In this document: positions 49,392 through 58,585 of the stretch, in pieces
Position numbering within the stretch: position 1 is the first letter of the stretch
How the letters are laid out: every line of letters begins with the position of its first letter
NCBI RefSeq assembly: GCF_013393325.1
Contig: NZ_QJRC01000095.1
Coordinates: 310,001 to 374,000 of the forward strand
Direction: 5' to 3'
DNA length: 64,000 nucleotides
DNA from: Pseudomonas hunanensis
Lineage (GTDB): Bacteria > Pseudomonadota > Gammaproteobacteria > Pseudomonadales > Pseudomonadaceae
Made by a program: the position numbers and the translations under genes
The notes under the pieces: generated by a model
Databases searched by the model: none
Told to the model about the DNA's origin: nothing
Seen by the model: only the letters and a program-made list of their open reading frames with translations

Positions 49392-50021
49392 ATGTACACC
49401 GGCATCGTCCAGGCCGTCCGCCCTCTGCTTGATGTGACCACCTACCCGGGCCACAACCAGTTCACCATCGACCTCACCCCAGAACTGCTCGAAGCGCTGA
49501 AGATCGGCGCCAGCGTCAGCGTCGAAGGCACTTGCCTGTCGGTCACCGAAATCGACGGCAGCCAGGTCAGGTTCGACGCCATGACCGCTACCCTCGAACG
49601 CACCAACCTGCGTAACTTCAAGGCCGGCCAAGGGGTGAACATCGAACGTTCAGCGAAGATGAACGCCGAAGTTGGCGGCCACCTGATGGCTGGCCACATC
49701 GCCACCACTGCCGAAATCGTCGAGCTGTCGATCAAGGAAACCGGCGCCTTCATCAAGTTCCGCATGCCGCCGGAATGGGGCAAGTACGTGTTTGCGCGTG
49801 GTTTCATCGGGGTCAATGGCTGCAGCCTGACCGTCGCTGATGTGGAGGACAACGTCATCACCATCAACCTGATCCCGGAAACCCTGCGTCAGACCACCTT
49901 CGCCAGCTACAAGGCCGGCGAGCTGCTAAACATCGAGGTCGACCACCAGACCATGGTGCTGGTCGATGTGGTGGAGCGCACCATCAAAGGCACCCTGGCC
50001 CGCGAAAAACAGCTGCCTTGA
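49392..50021 (+). CDS. ribE: Riboflavin synthase, alpha chain
   Basis: The 209-residue protein has two lumazine-binding repeats: MYTGIVQAV with SVSVEGTCLSVTEIDG in the first half and GGHLMAGHI with YVFARGFIGVNGCSLTVADV in the second. It joins two dimethyl-lumazine molecules to riboflavin. The upstream 133 bases contain no recognisable FMN riboswitch. P. putida usually has another riboflavin synthase gene in the rib operon, so this may be a second copy. A DUF1275 gene follows 9 bases downstream. Confidence 0.9.
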   Translation: MYTGIVQAVRPLLDVTTYPGHNQFTIDLTPELLEALKIGASVSVEGTCLSVTEIDGSQVRFDAMTATLERTNLRNFKAGQGVNIERSAKMNAEVGGHLMAGHIATTAEIVELSIKETGAFIKFRMPPEWGKYVFARGFIGVNGCSLTVADVEDNVITINLIPETLRQTTFASYKAGELLNIEVDHQTMVLVDVVERTIKGTLAREKQLP

Positions 50022-50030
50022 GGCCTGCAC

Positions 50031-50732
50031 ATGCTGCCTAACGCCCTCACCGCGCGCACGGCCAAGCGTTTACGCCTGCAAGTACTGCGTGGCCGCGTCG
50101 GCCTCGGCCTGGTCGCCGCGCTGTCGGTGCTGGCCGGCATGACCGATGCCATTGGCCTGTTGGCACTGGGCGACTTCGTGTCGTTCATGAGTGGCAACAC
50201 CACACGCCTGGCAGTGGCCATCAGTGAGGCAGATCTGGCCCTGGTGCTGCGCCTGAGTGGCGCAGTGCTGGGTTTTGTCGCGGGCAATGCATTGGGCGTG
50301 CTGATGGCGCGTGGCTTGGGCCGTCGGGCCTGGCCGGTGCTGCTGGTGGTTGCCGCACTGCTGGCGTTCGCGGCAGCGTGGCCATTGCCAGCCACCTTTC
50401 CGGCGCTGTTGGCCGCAACGCTGGCCATGGGCATGATCAATGCTGTGGTCGAACAGGTGAATGGCCTGCCCATCGGCCTGACCTACGTGACCGGCGCCCT
50501 GTCGCGTTTCGGCCGTGGCCTGGGGCGCTGGCTGCTGGGTGAGCGGCGCAACGGCTGGCGGGTGCAGCTGGTGCCTTGGGCCGGCATGCTGCTGGGGGCT
50601 GCGCTCGGCGCCTGGTTGCAACAACACCTGGGCCTGCAGGCCTTGGCCGGCAGTTGCGCGCTGGCCTGCATGCTGGCCCTGGTGTCGCGGTTCATCCCGC
50701 GCGCCTGGCAGCGTGGCTACATGCCGCGCTGA
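50031..50732 (+). CDS. DUF1275 (YoaK-type) membrane protein
   Basis: The 233-residue protein has about six hydrophobic helices and the DUF1275 landmark LAGMTDAIGLLALGDFVSFM SGNTTRLAV. The C-terminal part has EQVNGLPIGLTYVTGALSRF. Function is unknown; the family is common in proteobacteria. It forms a two-gene unit with riboflavin synthase and is tail-to-tail with proP without any gap (50732/50733). Confidence 0.8.
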   Translation: MLPNALTARTAKRLRLQVLRGRVGLGLVAALSVLAGMTDAIGLLALGDFVSFMSGNTTRLAVAISEADLALVLRLSGAVLGFVAGNALGVLMARGLGRRAWPVLLVVAALLAFAAAWPLPATFPALLAATLAMGMINAVVEQVNGLPIGLTYVTGALSRFGRGLGRWLLGERRNGWRVQLVPWAGMLLGAALGAWLQQHLGLQALAGSCALACMLALVSRFIPRAWQRGYMPR

Positions 50733-52235
50733 TCATTCGATGCGCGGGTGCTGCTGGGCCAGCGTCTCGCGCTTGGCTTCCAGTTCGGCGATTTGCGCAT
50801 CGATGTCCTCGATCTTCTGCTCGATGTTGTCGTGGTGCTCCTGCAGCAGCTCACGCGCTTCCTCGATGTCCGATGCCGCCGGTGCCGCGCCGCGCAGCGG
50901 CTTGTTGGCGGTTTCCTTCATGGTCAGGCCGGTCAGCAGGCCAATGGCGGCGATTACCATCAGGTAGTAGGCCGGCATGTAGAGGTCGCCGGTACTCTCC
51001 ACCAGCCAGGCAGCGAGGGTCGGAGTAAGCCCGGCTATCAGCACCGAAATGTTGAATGCAGCGGCCAGGGCGCTGTAGCGGATGTGCGTAGGGAACATCG
51101 CTGGCAACGTGGAGGCCATCACGCCGATGAAAAAGTTCAGCAGCACAGCAATGATCAGCAGCCCGGCGAAAATCACCCCCAGCACGCCGCTGTTGATCAA
51201 CATGAATGCCGGAATGGCCAGGGCGAACAGGCCAACACTGCCAACGATGATGAATGGCCGACGGCCAAACTTGTCGCTGAGCAGGCCGATCATCGGCTGC
51301 ACGAACAGCATGCCGACCATGATCGCGATGATGATCAGCACACCATGGTCTTCGCTGTAGTGCAGGTTGTGCGACAGGTAGCTGGGCATGTAGGTGAGCA
51401 GCATGTAGTAGGTGACGTTGGTGGCGATTACCACACCAATGCAGGTCACCAGGCTGCGCCAGTGCTGGGTAGCCACCTCCTTGAACGACACCTTGGGCCC
51501 AGAAGCCAGGCCTTCACGGTCGCCCTGCTCCAGCTTGTCGACATGCTGCTGAAACGCGGGTGTCTCTTCCAGCGCATGGCGCAGGTAAAGGCCGATGATG
51601 CCCAGCGGCAGGGCCAGGAAGAACGGCAGCCGCCAGCCCCATTCAAGGAACTTCTCTTCACCGAGAATGGTGGATATCAGCACCACCACTCCAGCACCTA
51701 GCACAAACCCGGCAATCGAGCCGAAGTCCAGCCAGCTACCGAGAAAACCGCGCTTGCGGTCAGGGGCGTATTCGGCAACGAAGATCGAGGCACCGGTGTA
51801 CTCGCCCCCCACTGAAAAACCCTGGGCCATCTTGGCCAGCAACAACAGTATCGGCGCCCAGATGCCGATGCTGGCGTAGGACGGTATAAGGCCGATGGCG
51901 AAGGTGCTGAGCGACATGATCACGATGGTCGCAGCGAGGATTTTCTGCCGCCCGAACTTGTCGCCCAAGGCGCCGAAGAACAACCCGCCCAATGGCCGGA
52001 TCAGGAACGGCACCGAGAAGGTGGCCAGGGCCGCGATCATCTGCACGCTGGGGTCGGCATTGGGGAAGAACACCTTGCCCAGGGCGTAGGCGACGAAGCC
52101 GTACACGCCAAAGTCGAACCAATCCATGGCGTTACCCAGCGCAGCGGCGGTGATCGCCTTCTTCATCTTGGCGTCGTCGACGATGGTGATGTCCTTCAGG
52201 CCGATTGGCTGGACGCTTTTCTTGCGAGGTTTCAT
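50733..52235 (-). CDS. proP: ProP-type osmolyte:proton symporter
   Basis: The 500-residue MFS protein has the sugar-porter/ProP pattern (GGLFFGALGDKFGRQKILA; LVQ-type loop PMIGLLSDKFGRRPFI) and a C-terminal soluble tail with an extended coiled coil (DIEEARELLQEHHDNIEQKI EDIDAQIAELEAKRETL, about 452-490), a special feature of ProP that tunes its osmotic response. By family it takes up proline, betaine or related osmolytes with protons. Upstream bases 52236-52326 hold no recognised operator. Confidence 0.88.
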   Translation of the reverse strand: MKPRKKSVQPIGLKDITIVDDAKMKKAITAAALGNAMDWFDFGVYGFVAYALGKVFFPNADPSVQMIAALATFSVPFLIRPLGGLFFGALGDKFGRQKILAATIVIMSLSTFAIGLIPSYASIGIWAPILLLLAKMAQGFSVGGEYTGASIFVAEYAPDRKRGFLGSWLDFGSIAGFVLGAGVVVLISTILGEEKFLEWGWRLPFFLALPLGIIGLYLRHALEETPAFQQHVDKLEQGDREGLASGPKVSFKEVATQHWRSLVTCIGVVIATNVTYYMLLTYMPSYLSHNLHYSEDHGVLIIIAIMVGMLFVQPMIGLLSDKFGRRPFIIVGSVGLFALAIPAFMLINSGVLGVIFAGLLIIAVLLNFFIGVMASTLPAMFPTHIRYSALAAAFNISVLIAGLTPTLAAWLVESTGDLYMPAYYLMVIAAIGLLTGLTMKETANKPLRGAAPAASDIEEARELLQEHHDNIEQKIEDIDAQIAELEAKRETLAQQHPRIE

Positions 52236-52326
52236 ACCCGTATCCCTGTCGATGAATGCTCTAAGGGATCAGATACAACGGGACACTAAATAATTCAGCG
52301 CTTACTGATTTTTTGTGCATTGGCAT

Positions 52327-52352
52327 AAAAAAGCCGCTGCAATAGCAGCGGC
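52327..52352 (-). terminator. Terminator of hemB
   Basis: On the minus strand GCCGCTGC-TATT-GCAGCGGC (52352-52333) is followed by six T (52332-52327), 24 bases after the hemB stop. Confidence 0.8.
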
Positions 52353-52375
52353 ATTTGTTTGCTGAAGGCTGGGCT

Positions 52376-53350
52376 TCAGATACCTTCGCGGGCCAGGTCC
52401 ATGGCGAAGTAAGTCAGGATCAAGTCGGCACCGGCACGCTTGATCGCGCCGATGCTTTCACGCACCACCCGGCCTTCATCGATGGCGCCGGCCAGGCCGC
52501 CAAACTTGATCATCGCGTACTCGCCACTCACCTGGTACGCCGCCAGCGGCAGGCGCGAGGCTGCGCGAATGTCGGCGATCACGTCAAGGTAGGCACCGGC
52601 CGGCTTGACCATCAGCACATCCGCACCTTCCTGCTCGTCGAGCAGCGACTCGCGCACCGCTTCGCGGCGGTTCATCGGGTTCATCTGGTAGCTCTTGCGG
52701 TCACCTTTCAGCGCAGTGCCGCCGGCCTCGCGGAACGGGCCATACAGCGACGAGGCGAACTTGGTCGAGTAGGCCATGATCGCAGTGTCGTGGAAACCGG
52801 CACCATCCAGCGCGCTGCGGATAGCCTGTACCTGGCCGTCCATCGCCGCCGACGGGGCGATAAAGTCGGCACCCGCCGCCGCCGCGATGACCGCCTGCTT
52901 GCCCAGGTTGGCCAGGGTGGCGTCGTTGTCCACACCGTGGTCATGCAGCACACCGCAGTGGCCGTGGCTGGTGTATTCGCAGAAGCAGGTGTCGGACATC
53001 ACCACCATTTCCGGCACGGTGTCCTTGCAGATGCGCGACATGCGCGCGACCAGGCCGTTTTCGTTCCAGGTGTCGCTACCGGTGGCGTCCAGGTGGTGCG
53101 AGACGCCAAAGGTCATCACCGACTTGATACCGGCACGGGCATAGCGCTCGATTTCCTGGGCCAGCAGCTTCTCGGGGATGCGGTTGACACCGGGCATGCT
53201 GGTGATCGGCACGAAATCATCGATACCCTCCTCGACGAAGATCGGCAGGATCAGGTCTTCCAGGCGGAACTCGGTTTCCTGGAAGATCGTGCGCAGGGAC
53301 TCGTTCTGGCGCAGGCGGCGGGGACGAACGGACGGGAATTGGTTGGACAT
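52376..53350 (-). CDS. hemB: Delta-aminolevulinic acid dehydratase (porphobilinogen synthase)
   Basis: The 324-residue enzyme condenses two 5-aminolevulinate molecules for heme synthesis. The two Schiff-base lysines are in IMAYSTKFASSLYGPFR and DVLMVKPAGAYLDVI. The metal-site region reads MSDTCFCEYTSHGHCGVLHD, in which Cys-to-Asp differences between zinc and magnesium types can be examined. It starts at ATG 53350 and stands as a single gene. A REP-like hairpin lies in its upstream gap. Confidence 0.93.
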   Translation of the reverse strand: MSNQFPSVRPRRLRQNESLRTIFQETEFRLEDLILPIFVEEGIDDFVPITSMPGVNRIPEKLLAQEIERYARAGIKSVMTFGVSHHLDATGSDTWNENGLVARMSRICKDTVPEMVVMSDTCFCEYTSHGHCGVLHDHGVDNDATLANLGKQAVIAAAAGADFIAPSAAMDGQVQAIRSALDGAGFHDTAIMAYSTKFASSLYGPFREAGGTALKGDRKSYQMNPMNRREAVRESLLDEQEGADVLMVKPAGAYLDVIADIRAASRLPLAAYQVSGEYAMIKFGGLAGAIDEGRVVRESIGAIKRAGADLILTYFAMDLAREGI

Positions 53351-53475
53351 GACAGCTCCAGGGCATTTTGAACGGCGTATACCTTATGCCTGTCGCGCGC
53401 CAGTGAAAAGGCCAAATGACGAGATTATGTCTTGCGTCAATGGCAAGGGCTGCTTCGGTCGTGTGCGCTCATGCG

Positions 53476-53511
53476 CCGGCCTCTTCGCGGGCGAGCCCGC
53501 GAAGAGGCCGG
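53476..53511. repeat. REP-type hairpin with 16-bp perfect arms
   Basis: CCGGCCTCTTCGCGGG (53476-53491) is perfectly complementary to 53496-53511 around loop CGAG. It lies between hemB and the RIO kinase gene, 12 bases after the latter's stop, and may also terminate it. Confidence 0.75.
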
Positions 53512-53523
53512 TGAGTCAAGCGG

Positions 53524-54417
53524 TTACTGCAGCCAGGGCGGCGTCGGCTCCTCTGCCTTGGCCGGCCCATGCTCCGCCTCGGCGCGCGCCGCACGACGGC
53601 GGGCGTCATCCATCCGGGCGGCGTCGATCTCCCGCATTACCCCGGTCACGTCAGCCTCGTGCTCGTCATCCTCGAACACCCCAGTCAGCGGGCTGTCAGG
53701 GAGCAATTTGCCGGCCTCGTACAACGCCCACATTTCCTGCGCATAGCGGGTGCTTTTCAGCTCCGGGGCAAAGCGCCCGAAATAATGGGCCATGTTGTCC
53801 ACGTCGCGCTGCAGCATGCTGAAGGCATGGTTGTTGGCCGCCGCATCCACTGCCTGCGGCAAGTCGATGATCACCGGCCCGTCCGGGCCAAGCAGCACGT
53901 TGAACTCGGACAGGTCGCCATGCACCAGCCCGGCACACAGCATCAGCACGATCTGACGAATGACAAAGGCATGGAATACGCGGGCATCTTCGGCTTCAAG
54001 GTGCACATCGTTCAGGCGCGGGGCCGCATCGCCATCGGCATCGGTCACCAGTTCCATCAACAGCACGCCGTCCTGGAAGTCGTAGGGCTTGGGTACCCTT
54101 ACACCAGCGCCGGCCAAACGGAACAGCGCCGCCACTTCAGCGTTCTGCCAGGCATCTTCGGCTTCTTTACGGCCGAACTTGCTGCCCTTGGCCATCGCGC
54201 GTGCCTGGCGGCTGTTACGCACCTTGCGGCCTTCCTGGTACTCGGCGGCCTGGCGGAAACTGCGCTTGTTGGCTTCTTTGTAAACCTTGGCGCAGCGCAC
54301 CTGGCTGCCGCAGCGCACCACATACACAGCGGCTTCCTTGCCACTCATCAACGGCCGTAGTACTTCGTCGACCAGGCCGTCTTCGATCAGGGGTTCGATT
54401 CTTTTAGGTGTCTTCAT
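53524..54417 (-). CDS. RIO family protein kinase
   Basis: The 297-residue protein has the RIO kinase core. It has a nucleotide loop SGKEAAVYVVRCG (about 25-37), Lys in RCAKVYKEANKRSF, catalytic LVHGDLSEFNVLLGPDGP (about 164-181) and metal-binding VIIDLPQAVD. The acidic and basic C-terminal tail (DDEHEADVTGVMREI) is extra. Bacterial RIO kinases of this type are poorly understood; a role in ribosome or stress physiology is possible. Its own promoter must lie in the 87 bases before 54505. Confidence 0.85.
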   Translation of the reverse strand: MKTPKRIEPLIEDGLVDEVLRPLMSGKEAAVYVVRCGSQVRCAKVYKEANKRSFRQAAEYQEGRKVRNSRQARAMAKGSKFGRKEAEDAWQNAEVAALFRLAGAGVRVPKPYDFQDGVLLMELVTDADGDAAPRLNDVHLEAEDARVFHAFVIRQIVLMLCAGLVHGDLSEFNVLLGPDGPVIIDLPQAVDAAANNHAFSMLQRDVDNMAHYFGRFAPELKSTRYAQEMWALYEAGKLLPDSPLTGVFEDDEHEADVTGVMREIDAARMDDARRRAARAEAEHGPAKAEEPTPPWLQ

Positions 54418-54504
54418 CAGGCTGCGTTCAGGGTCCTGGCTTTGTTGGCGGACATCCTCTCACAGCCTGATGCGACTTGCTCGTCTGTCTTCAGGCCGGA
54501 CGCA

Positions 54505-55896
54505 TCAGGCGCCCTGCCCTACGCCCCCCACCACCACCGCGCGCGCCCGGCGCCGGGTCACCAGCAGCCCCGAACACACCACCAGCACCGCCAGCACCAT
54601 GGTCGACACCACTTCCAGGCGGTGATCCGGCCGGAACAGCATCAGTACCAGTACGCCGCTGATGAACAGGATCACGCCCCAGGTCAGCCACGGGAACAAC
54701 CACATGCGGTAGCCCAACGTCTTACCCTGTGCAGTCAGGCGCTGGCGCAGACGCAGCTGGGAAATGGCGATGACCAGGTACACCAGCAGGGCAATGGCGC
54801 CGGAACTTGCCATGAGGAAGCCGAACACCTTGGCCGGTACCAGGTAGTTGGCGATCACCGCCAGAAATGCAGCACCCGTGGACAACAGCACCGCCACCAC
54901 CGGCGTACCACTGCGGCTGGTTACCTGGGCACAGGCCGGGGCGTCACCGCGCCGGCTCAGGGAATAAACCATGCGTGAGGCGGTGTACAGCGACGAGTTG
55001 AGGCAGCTGGTCACCGACGTCAGCACCACGAAATCGATGATGGCCTTGGCATTAGCCACGCCAAGTGTATCCAGCACCGTGACATAAGAACCTTCGGTAG
55101 CCAAGCGAGGGTCGGTCCACGGTACCAGTGCGATCACGATGAAGATCGACAGGATGTAGAACAGGGTAATCCGCCAGATCACCGAATTGGTGGCCTTGGA
55201 AATATGCTTGCCCGCCTCGTCGGATTCGGCGGCGGCAATGGTCACCACCTCGGCCCCGAGGAACGAGAACATGGTGATCAGCATCGCGCTCAGCACCGCA
55301 CCAAAGCCGTTGGGCATGAAGCCGCCGGTATCCCAAAGGCGCGAAACGCCGCTGACGCCGGACCCCGGCAACAGGCCGAAAATAGCGCAAACGCCAAGGG
55401 CAATGAAGCTGACGATGGCCACCACCTTGACCAGTGCCAGCCAGAATTCGAACTCGCCGTAGTTCTTCACGCTGAACAGGTTGGTGGCGGTCAGCAGCAA
55501 GGTGATCACCAACGACAAGACCCAGATCTCCATCTGCGGGACCCAGGAGTTGATGATGGTAGCGGCGATATTGGCCTCGATCGGGATGATCAGCACCCAG
55601 AACCACCAATACAGCCAACCGATGGTGTAGCCGGCCCATTTGCCGATGGCGAGGTCGGCGTAAGTCGAGAACGAGCCGGTATCCGGCGAGGCAACCGCCA
55701 TTTCGGCCAGCATCCGCATTACCAATACCACCAGCCCGCCTGCCAGGATATAGGCCAGGATGGTGGCCGGGCCTGCTTCGGCGATGGCGCGGCCAGAACC
55801 GACAAACAGGCCGGCGCCGATCACGCCGGCAATGGACAGCATGGTCACATGCCGTGATTTCAATCCATGACTCAAATTGTTCTTGTGGGTTTGCAT
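54505..55896 (-). CDS. gabP: Amino acid permease, GabP-like (APC family)
   Basis: The 463-residue permease has about twelve hydrophobic helices and the amino-acid permease start HGLKSRHVTMLSIAGVIGAG LFVGSG. It is closest to GABA permeases (GabP). It is third in the glaH-lhgO operon, where E. coli has gabDTP; here neither gabD nor gabT is present. A role importing GABA, 5-aminovalerate or another glutarate precursor is inferred from position. A hairpin in the 150-base gap to lhgO may lower its expression. Confidence 0.82.
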   Translation of the reverse strand: MQTHKNNLSHGLKSRHVTMLSIAGVIGAGLFVGSGRAIAEAGPATILAYILAGGLVVLVMRMLAEMAVASPDTGSFSTYADLAIGKWAGYTIGWLYWWFWVLIIPIEANIAATIINSWVPQMEIWVLSLVITLLLTATNLFSVKNYGEFEFWLALVKVVAIVSFIALGVCAIFGLLPGSGVSGVSRLWDTGGFMPNGFGAVLSAMLITMFSFLGAEVVTIAAAESDEAGKHISKATNSVIWRITLFYILSIFIVIALVPWTDPRLATEGSYVTVLDTLGVANAKAIIDFVVLTSVTSCLNSSLYTASRMVYSLSRRGDAPACAQVTSRSGTPVVAVLLSTGAAFLAVIANYLVPAKVFGFLMASSGAIALLVYLVIAISQLRLRQRLTAQGKTLGYRMWLFPWLTWGVILFISGVLVLMLFRPDHRLEVVSTMVLAVLVVCSGLLVTRRRARAVVVGGVGQGA

Positions 55897-55965
55897 GGCG
55901 CTACCTTGTTGTTTTTGTCATGCCCACGCTGGGGCCGCCGGCTGCACGTCACCGACGCAGGCGCG

Positions 55966-56002
55966 AAAAAGCCCGCCCTGCCCTAAATGGTGAGTAGGGC
56001 AG
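55966..56002 (-). terminator. Hairpin between lhgO and gabP
   Basis: CTGCCCTA (55978-55985) pairs with TAGGGCAG (55995-56002). Read on the minus strand the stem is followed by GGCGGGC and TTTTT (55970-55966). It may be a partial terminator in the operon. Confidence 0.5.
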
Positions 56003-56046
56003 TTCGGGTTGAGTAAAACGAAACCGCAAGAGGTGCTACGGCGGTG

Positions 56047-57297
56047 TCAGCTAGCCGCCCGCTGGTTGGCAGCCAGGTCTGCTTTGGGGAAGCTGCCGCC
56101 CTGCAGGCTGACCTGCTCGCAAACTTTCTCGACGATGTAGGCGCCGATCGGGATAGCCGAGGTGGCAGCTGGCGACGGTGCGTTGCACACGTTGACGCTG
56201 CGCGCGGTGTTGACGAACAGGAAGTCGTCGATCAGCTTGCCATCACGCGATACTGCCTGGGCACGCACACCAGCCGGATAAGGCGTGAGGTCGGCCTTGG
56301 TGATGCTCGGGCAGTATTTCTGTACTTGCTTGAGGTACCCGCCCTTGAACAGCGAGTTCTTCATCTCGATCAGGCCCGGGCGGAAGTTCTTCGCCAGCAC
56401 CTTGAGGATGCCAGGGGTGGTCAGGGTCTGGAACAAGTCACTGGGGCTGACGTCGGTCTTGCGGTAGCCCTCGCGTTTCATCGCCAGTACAGCATTGGGG
56501 CCAACGGTGACGGTGCCGTCGATCATGCGGGTCAAGTGCACACCCAGGAAAGGCATCGACGGGTCGGGGATCGGGTAGATCAGGTGGTTGACGATCTGGT
56601 TGTGCTGTTTGGGCAGCAGGTAGTACTCGCCACGGAACGGGCAGATTACGAACTCGGTGCGCAGGCCCAGCATGCTCACCACTCGGTCGGCCATCAGGCC
56701 CGAGCAAGTCACCAGGAAACGGCTGCGGAACTCGTCGCGCTGAGTGCGCACGATCACTTCACTGGCCTGCTCCTGCAGGCCGACCACCTCGGCGCCATAG
56801 CGGATTTCACCACCAGCACGTTGGAATTCGGCGCCCATGGCAGCAGTGACTTCAGCGTAATTGACGATGCCACTGGACGGCACGAAGATGCCACCCATGC
56901 CAACGATGTTGGGCTCGCGCTCGCGCAATTCGTCAGCCGACAGCCAGTAGCGTTCCAGGCCATTGGCCGCAGTACGCTCCCACAGCGCCTTCATGCGCTG
57001 CATTTCCAGGTCGTTCGTGGCTACCAGCAGCTTGCCGCACTCATCGAAGCGGATGCCGTGCTGGGTGCAGAAGGCTTTGGTGGCCTTGTTGCCTTCCAGG
57101 CAGAAGCGCGCCTTGAGGCTGCCGGGGGTGTAATACACACCGGCGTGGATCACGCCGCTGTTGTGGCCGGTCTGGTGGCGGGCCGGGCCAGACTCTTTCT
57201 CCAGCAGGAGAATCTTTGCGTCCGGGTAGACCTTGATCAGGTGCATGGCCGTGGACATGCCCACAATGCCACCGCCAATAATGATGAAATCGTACAC
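56047..57297 (-). CDS. lhgO: L-2-hydroxyglutarate dehydrogenase
   Basis: The 416-residue FAD enzyme oxidises L-2-hydroxyglutarate to 2-oxoglutarate and passes electrons to the quinone pool. The FAD motif is FIIIGGGIVGMSTAMHLIKV, followed by HQTGHNSGVIHAGVYYTPGS and LVTCSGLMADRVVSMLG. It recycles the product of GlaH encoded just upstream (114 bases). Membrane association is expected without a membrane helix. The operon is the lysine/glutarate route of P. putida. Confidence 0.93.
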   Translation of the reverse strand: MYDFIIIGGGIVGMSTAMHLIKVYPDAKILLLEKESGPARHQTGHNSGVIHAGVYYTPGSLKARFCLEGNKATKAFCTQHGIRFDECGKLLVATNDLEMQRMKALWERTAANGLERYWLSADELREREPNIVGMGGIFVPSSGIVNYAEVTAAMGAEFQRAGGEIRYGAEVVGLQEQASEVIVRTQRDEFRSRFLVTCSGLMADRVVSMLGLRTEFVICPFRGEYYLLPKQHNQIVNHLIYPIPDPSMPFLGVHLTRMIDGTVTVGPNAVLAMKREGYRKTDVSPSDLFQTLTTPGILKVLAKNFRPGLIEMKNSLFKGGYLKQVQKYCPSITKADLTPYPAGVRAQAVSRDGKLIDDFLFVNTARSVNVCNAPSPAATSAIPIGAYIVEKVCEQVSLQGGSFPKADLAANQRAAS

Positions 57298-57411
57298 AGC
57301 CTTACCTCACACGCAGGCATTGCCTGGCTTGCTCACCGAGGCCCGCGCGGGCCCAGGTGGCATCGTTTTGTGCAAAGACGCGTGGGCGGGCGCCCGCCCC
57401 GCGCCCTGTCA

Positions 57412-58389
57412 TTATTGCCCGCGCTGGTACAGCGGTTTAGGGAAAGCGACGTAACCACGCTGGCGCATCAGTTCGCGGCGCAGCCCCTCGTGCGGGGTGA
57501 AGCGGTCGCGGCCATGCAGCCAGAACAGGTTGTTGATCAGCAGGAAGCTGCCCACCCCCACCGGTACCGAAACCTTCTTCTCGCTGCCTTCCAACGAATC
57601 GGACAAGGCGTTCAGCCAGATGCCTTCCTCGTAGTTTTCCGGCTGCACGAACTGGTCAATGTAGCGCATGGTCGGGCGGCCTTCGGCATCGGTGTCGAAT
57701 ACCGAGTGGAACACATCTTCGGCCACCTTCTTGCTCGGCGGTGCGGTCCAACGCATCTCGCGGCGTGCCATCGGGTGACGGAAGAATTCGTCGCACTGCT
57801 CCCAGTCGTCCAGGTGCAGCAGCAGCGAGTTGCCGCCTTCCATGTTCTTTTCGTCGATTTTCAGCATCAGCACGTAGTCGGTGATCTGGTTCACGAACGT
57901 GCCGTCGTTGTGCAGTTCCATGACCCGGTGCGGCTGGCGCAGGTAGCTGTCGGAGTTATCGCTGTTGACCACCACGAAGCGCGCGTAGAACTGGCCACTC
58001 ATGGCGTCGTAGTTGGAACGGCCGATCAGGTGTGCACAGGCGGTGGTGAACTTGACCATGTCCTCGGCCTGGCTCACGTCGTCCAGGCCGACAGGGGTAA
58101 TCAGCATGCCGCCGCTGGCGCGGTCGAGGATGGTGTTGAGCAACACCGGGCGCAAGGTGCCCTGGCACAACTCGTCAAGGATTTCGCCTACACGAAAACG
58201 CAGGAACGACTTGTACTCCAGTGCCTGTACCGGCCATTGGGCAACCGCCTGCACGAACGCTTCGACGGTTTCCCGGGCAAAGGTCAGTTCCAGCAGGCGC
58301 GGCGACTGTTTCGAGGGGGCAATGGTATAGCCCTGCGGTTCGAGCGGCAGCGGCATGACAAGTTCGTCGATCTGCGTAAAGGCGTTCAT
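57412..58389 (-). CDS. glaH: Glutarate 2-hydroxylase (CsiD/GlaH)
   Basis: The 325-residue Fe(II)/2-oxoglutarate dioxygenase turns glutarate into L-2-hydroxyglutarate. The iron ligands are visible as His-x-Asp in VMELHNDGTF (about 157-166) and the distal His in NNLFWLHGRDRF (about 286-297), with the 2-oxoglutarate-binding Arg in LRRELMRQRG. The start ATG 58389 lies at the control region shared with csiR. Together with LhgO it links lysine and 5-aminovalerate catabolism to the TCA cycle. Confidence 0.93.
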   Translation of the reverse strand: MNAFTQIDELVMPLPLEPQGYTIAPSKQSPRLLELTFARETVEAFVQAVAQWPVQALEYKSFLRFRVGEILDELCQGTLRPVLLNTILDRASGGMLITPVGLDDVSQAEDMVKFTTACAHLIGRSNYDAMSGQFYARFVVVNSDNSDSYLRQPHRVMELHNDGTFVNQITDYVLMLKIDEKNMEGGNSLLLHLDDWEQCDEFFRHPMARREMRWTAPPSKKVAEDVFHSVFDTDAEGRPTMRYIDQFVQPENYEEGIWLNALSDSLEGSEKKVSVPVGVGSFLLINNLFWLHGRDRFTPHEGLRRELMRQRGYVAFPKPLYQRGQ

Positions 58390-58477
58390 GGCAGTGTCCT
58401 GGCAAAAAAAGTTGTGTGGCGCTGTCCGGTAGTGACCTGGAGCAGTGCGGGCGAGGTAAAAATATCGCTACAAACTC

Positions 58478-58493
58478 AAAATGTCTACATTTT
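58478..58493. promoter_or_regulatory. Candidate CsiR operator between glaH and csiR
   Basis: AAAATGT-CT-ACATTTT is a perfect dyad. It also contains ATGT-N5-TTTT (58481-58493), the half-site form reported for E. coli CsiR as I recall it. It lies 89 bases before the glaH start and about 92 before the chosen csiR start. A looser A+T-rich element follows (ACATTAGACTTTTTTG, 58506-58521). Confidence 0.65.
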
Positions 58494-58585
58494 TATCATT
58501 CAGCGACATTAGACTTTTTTGTCCATTGTTTTTCGTCGGCAGAGGGTTTCGGTATGATCGGCAAAACGTTTTGAGGAACAGGATC

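Noticed and set aside
53178..53822. 214-codon plus-strand frame across the hemB and RIO gene ends
   Set aside because: Arg/Pro/Ser-rich shadow running through a REP hairpin.
56044..58512. 822-codon plus-strand open frame over glaH and lhgO
   Set aside because: Antisense shadow of two strongly recognised genes; composition typical of reverse-frame translation.
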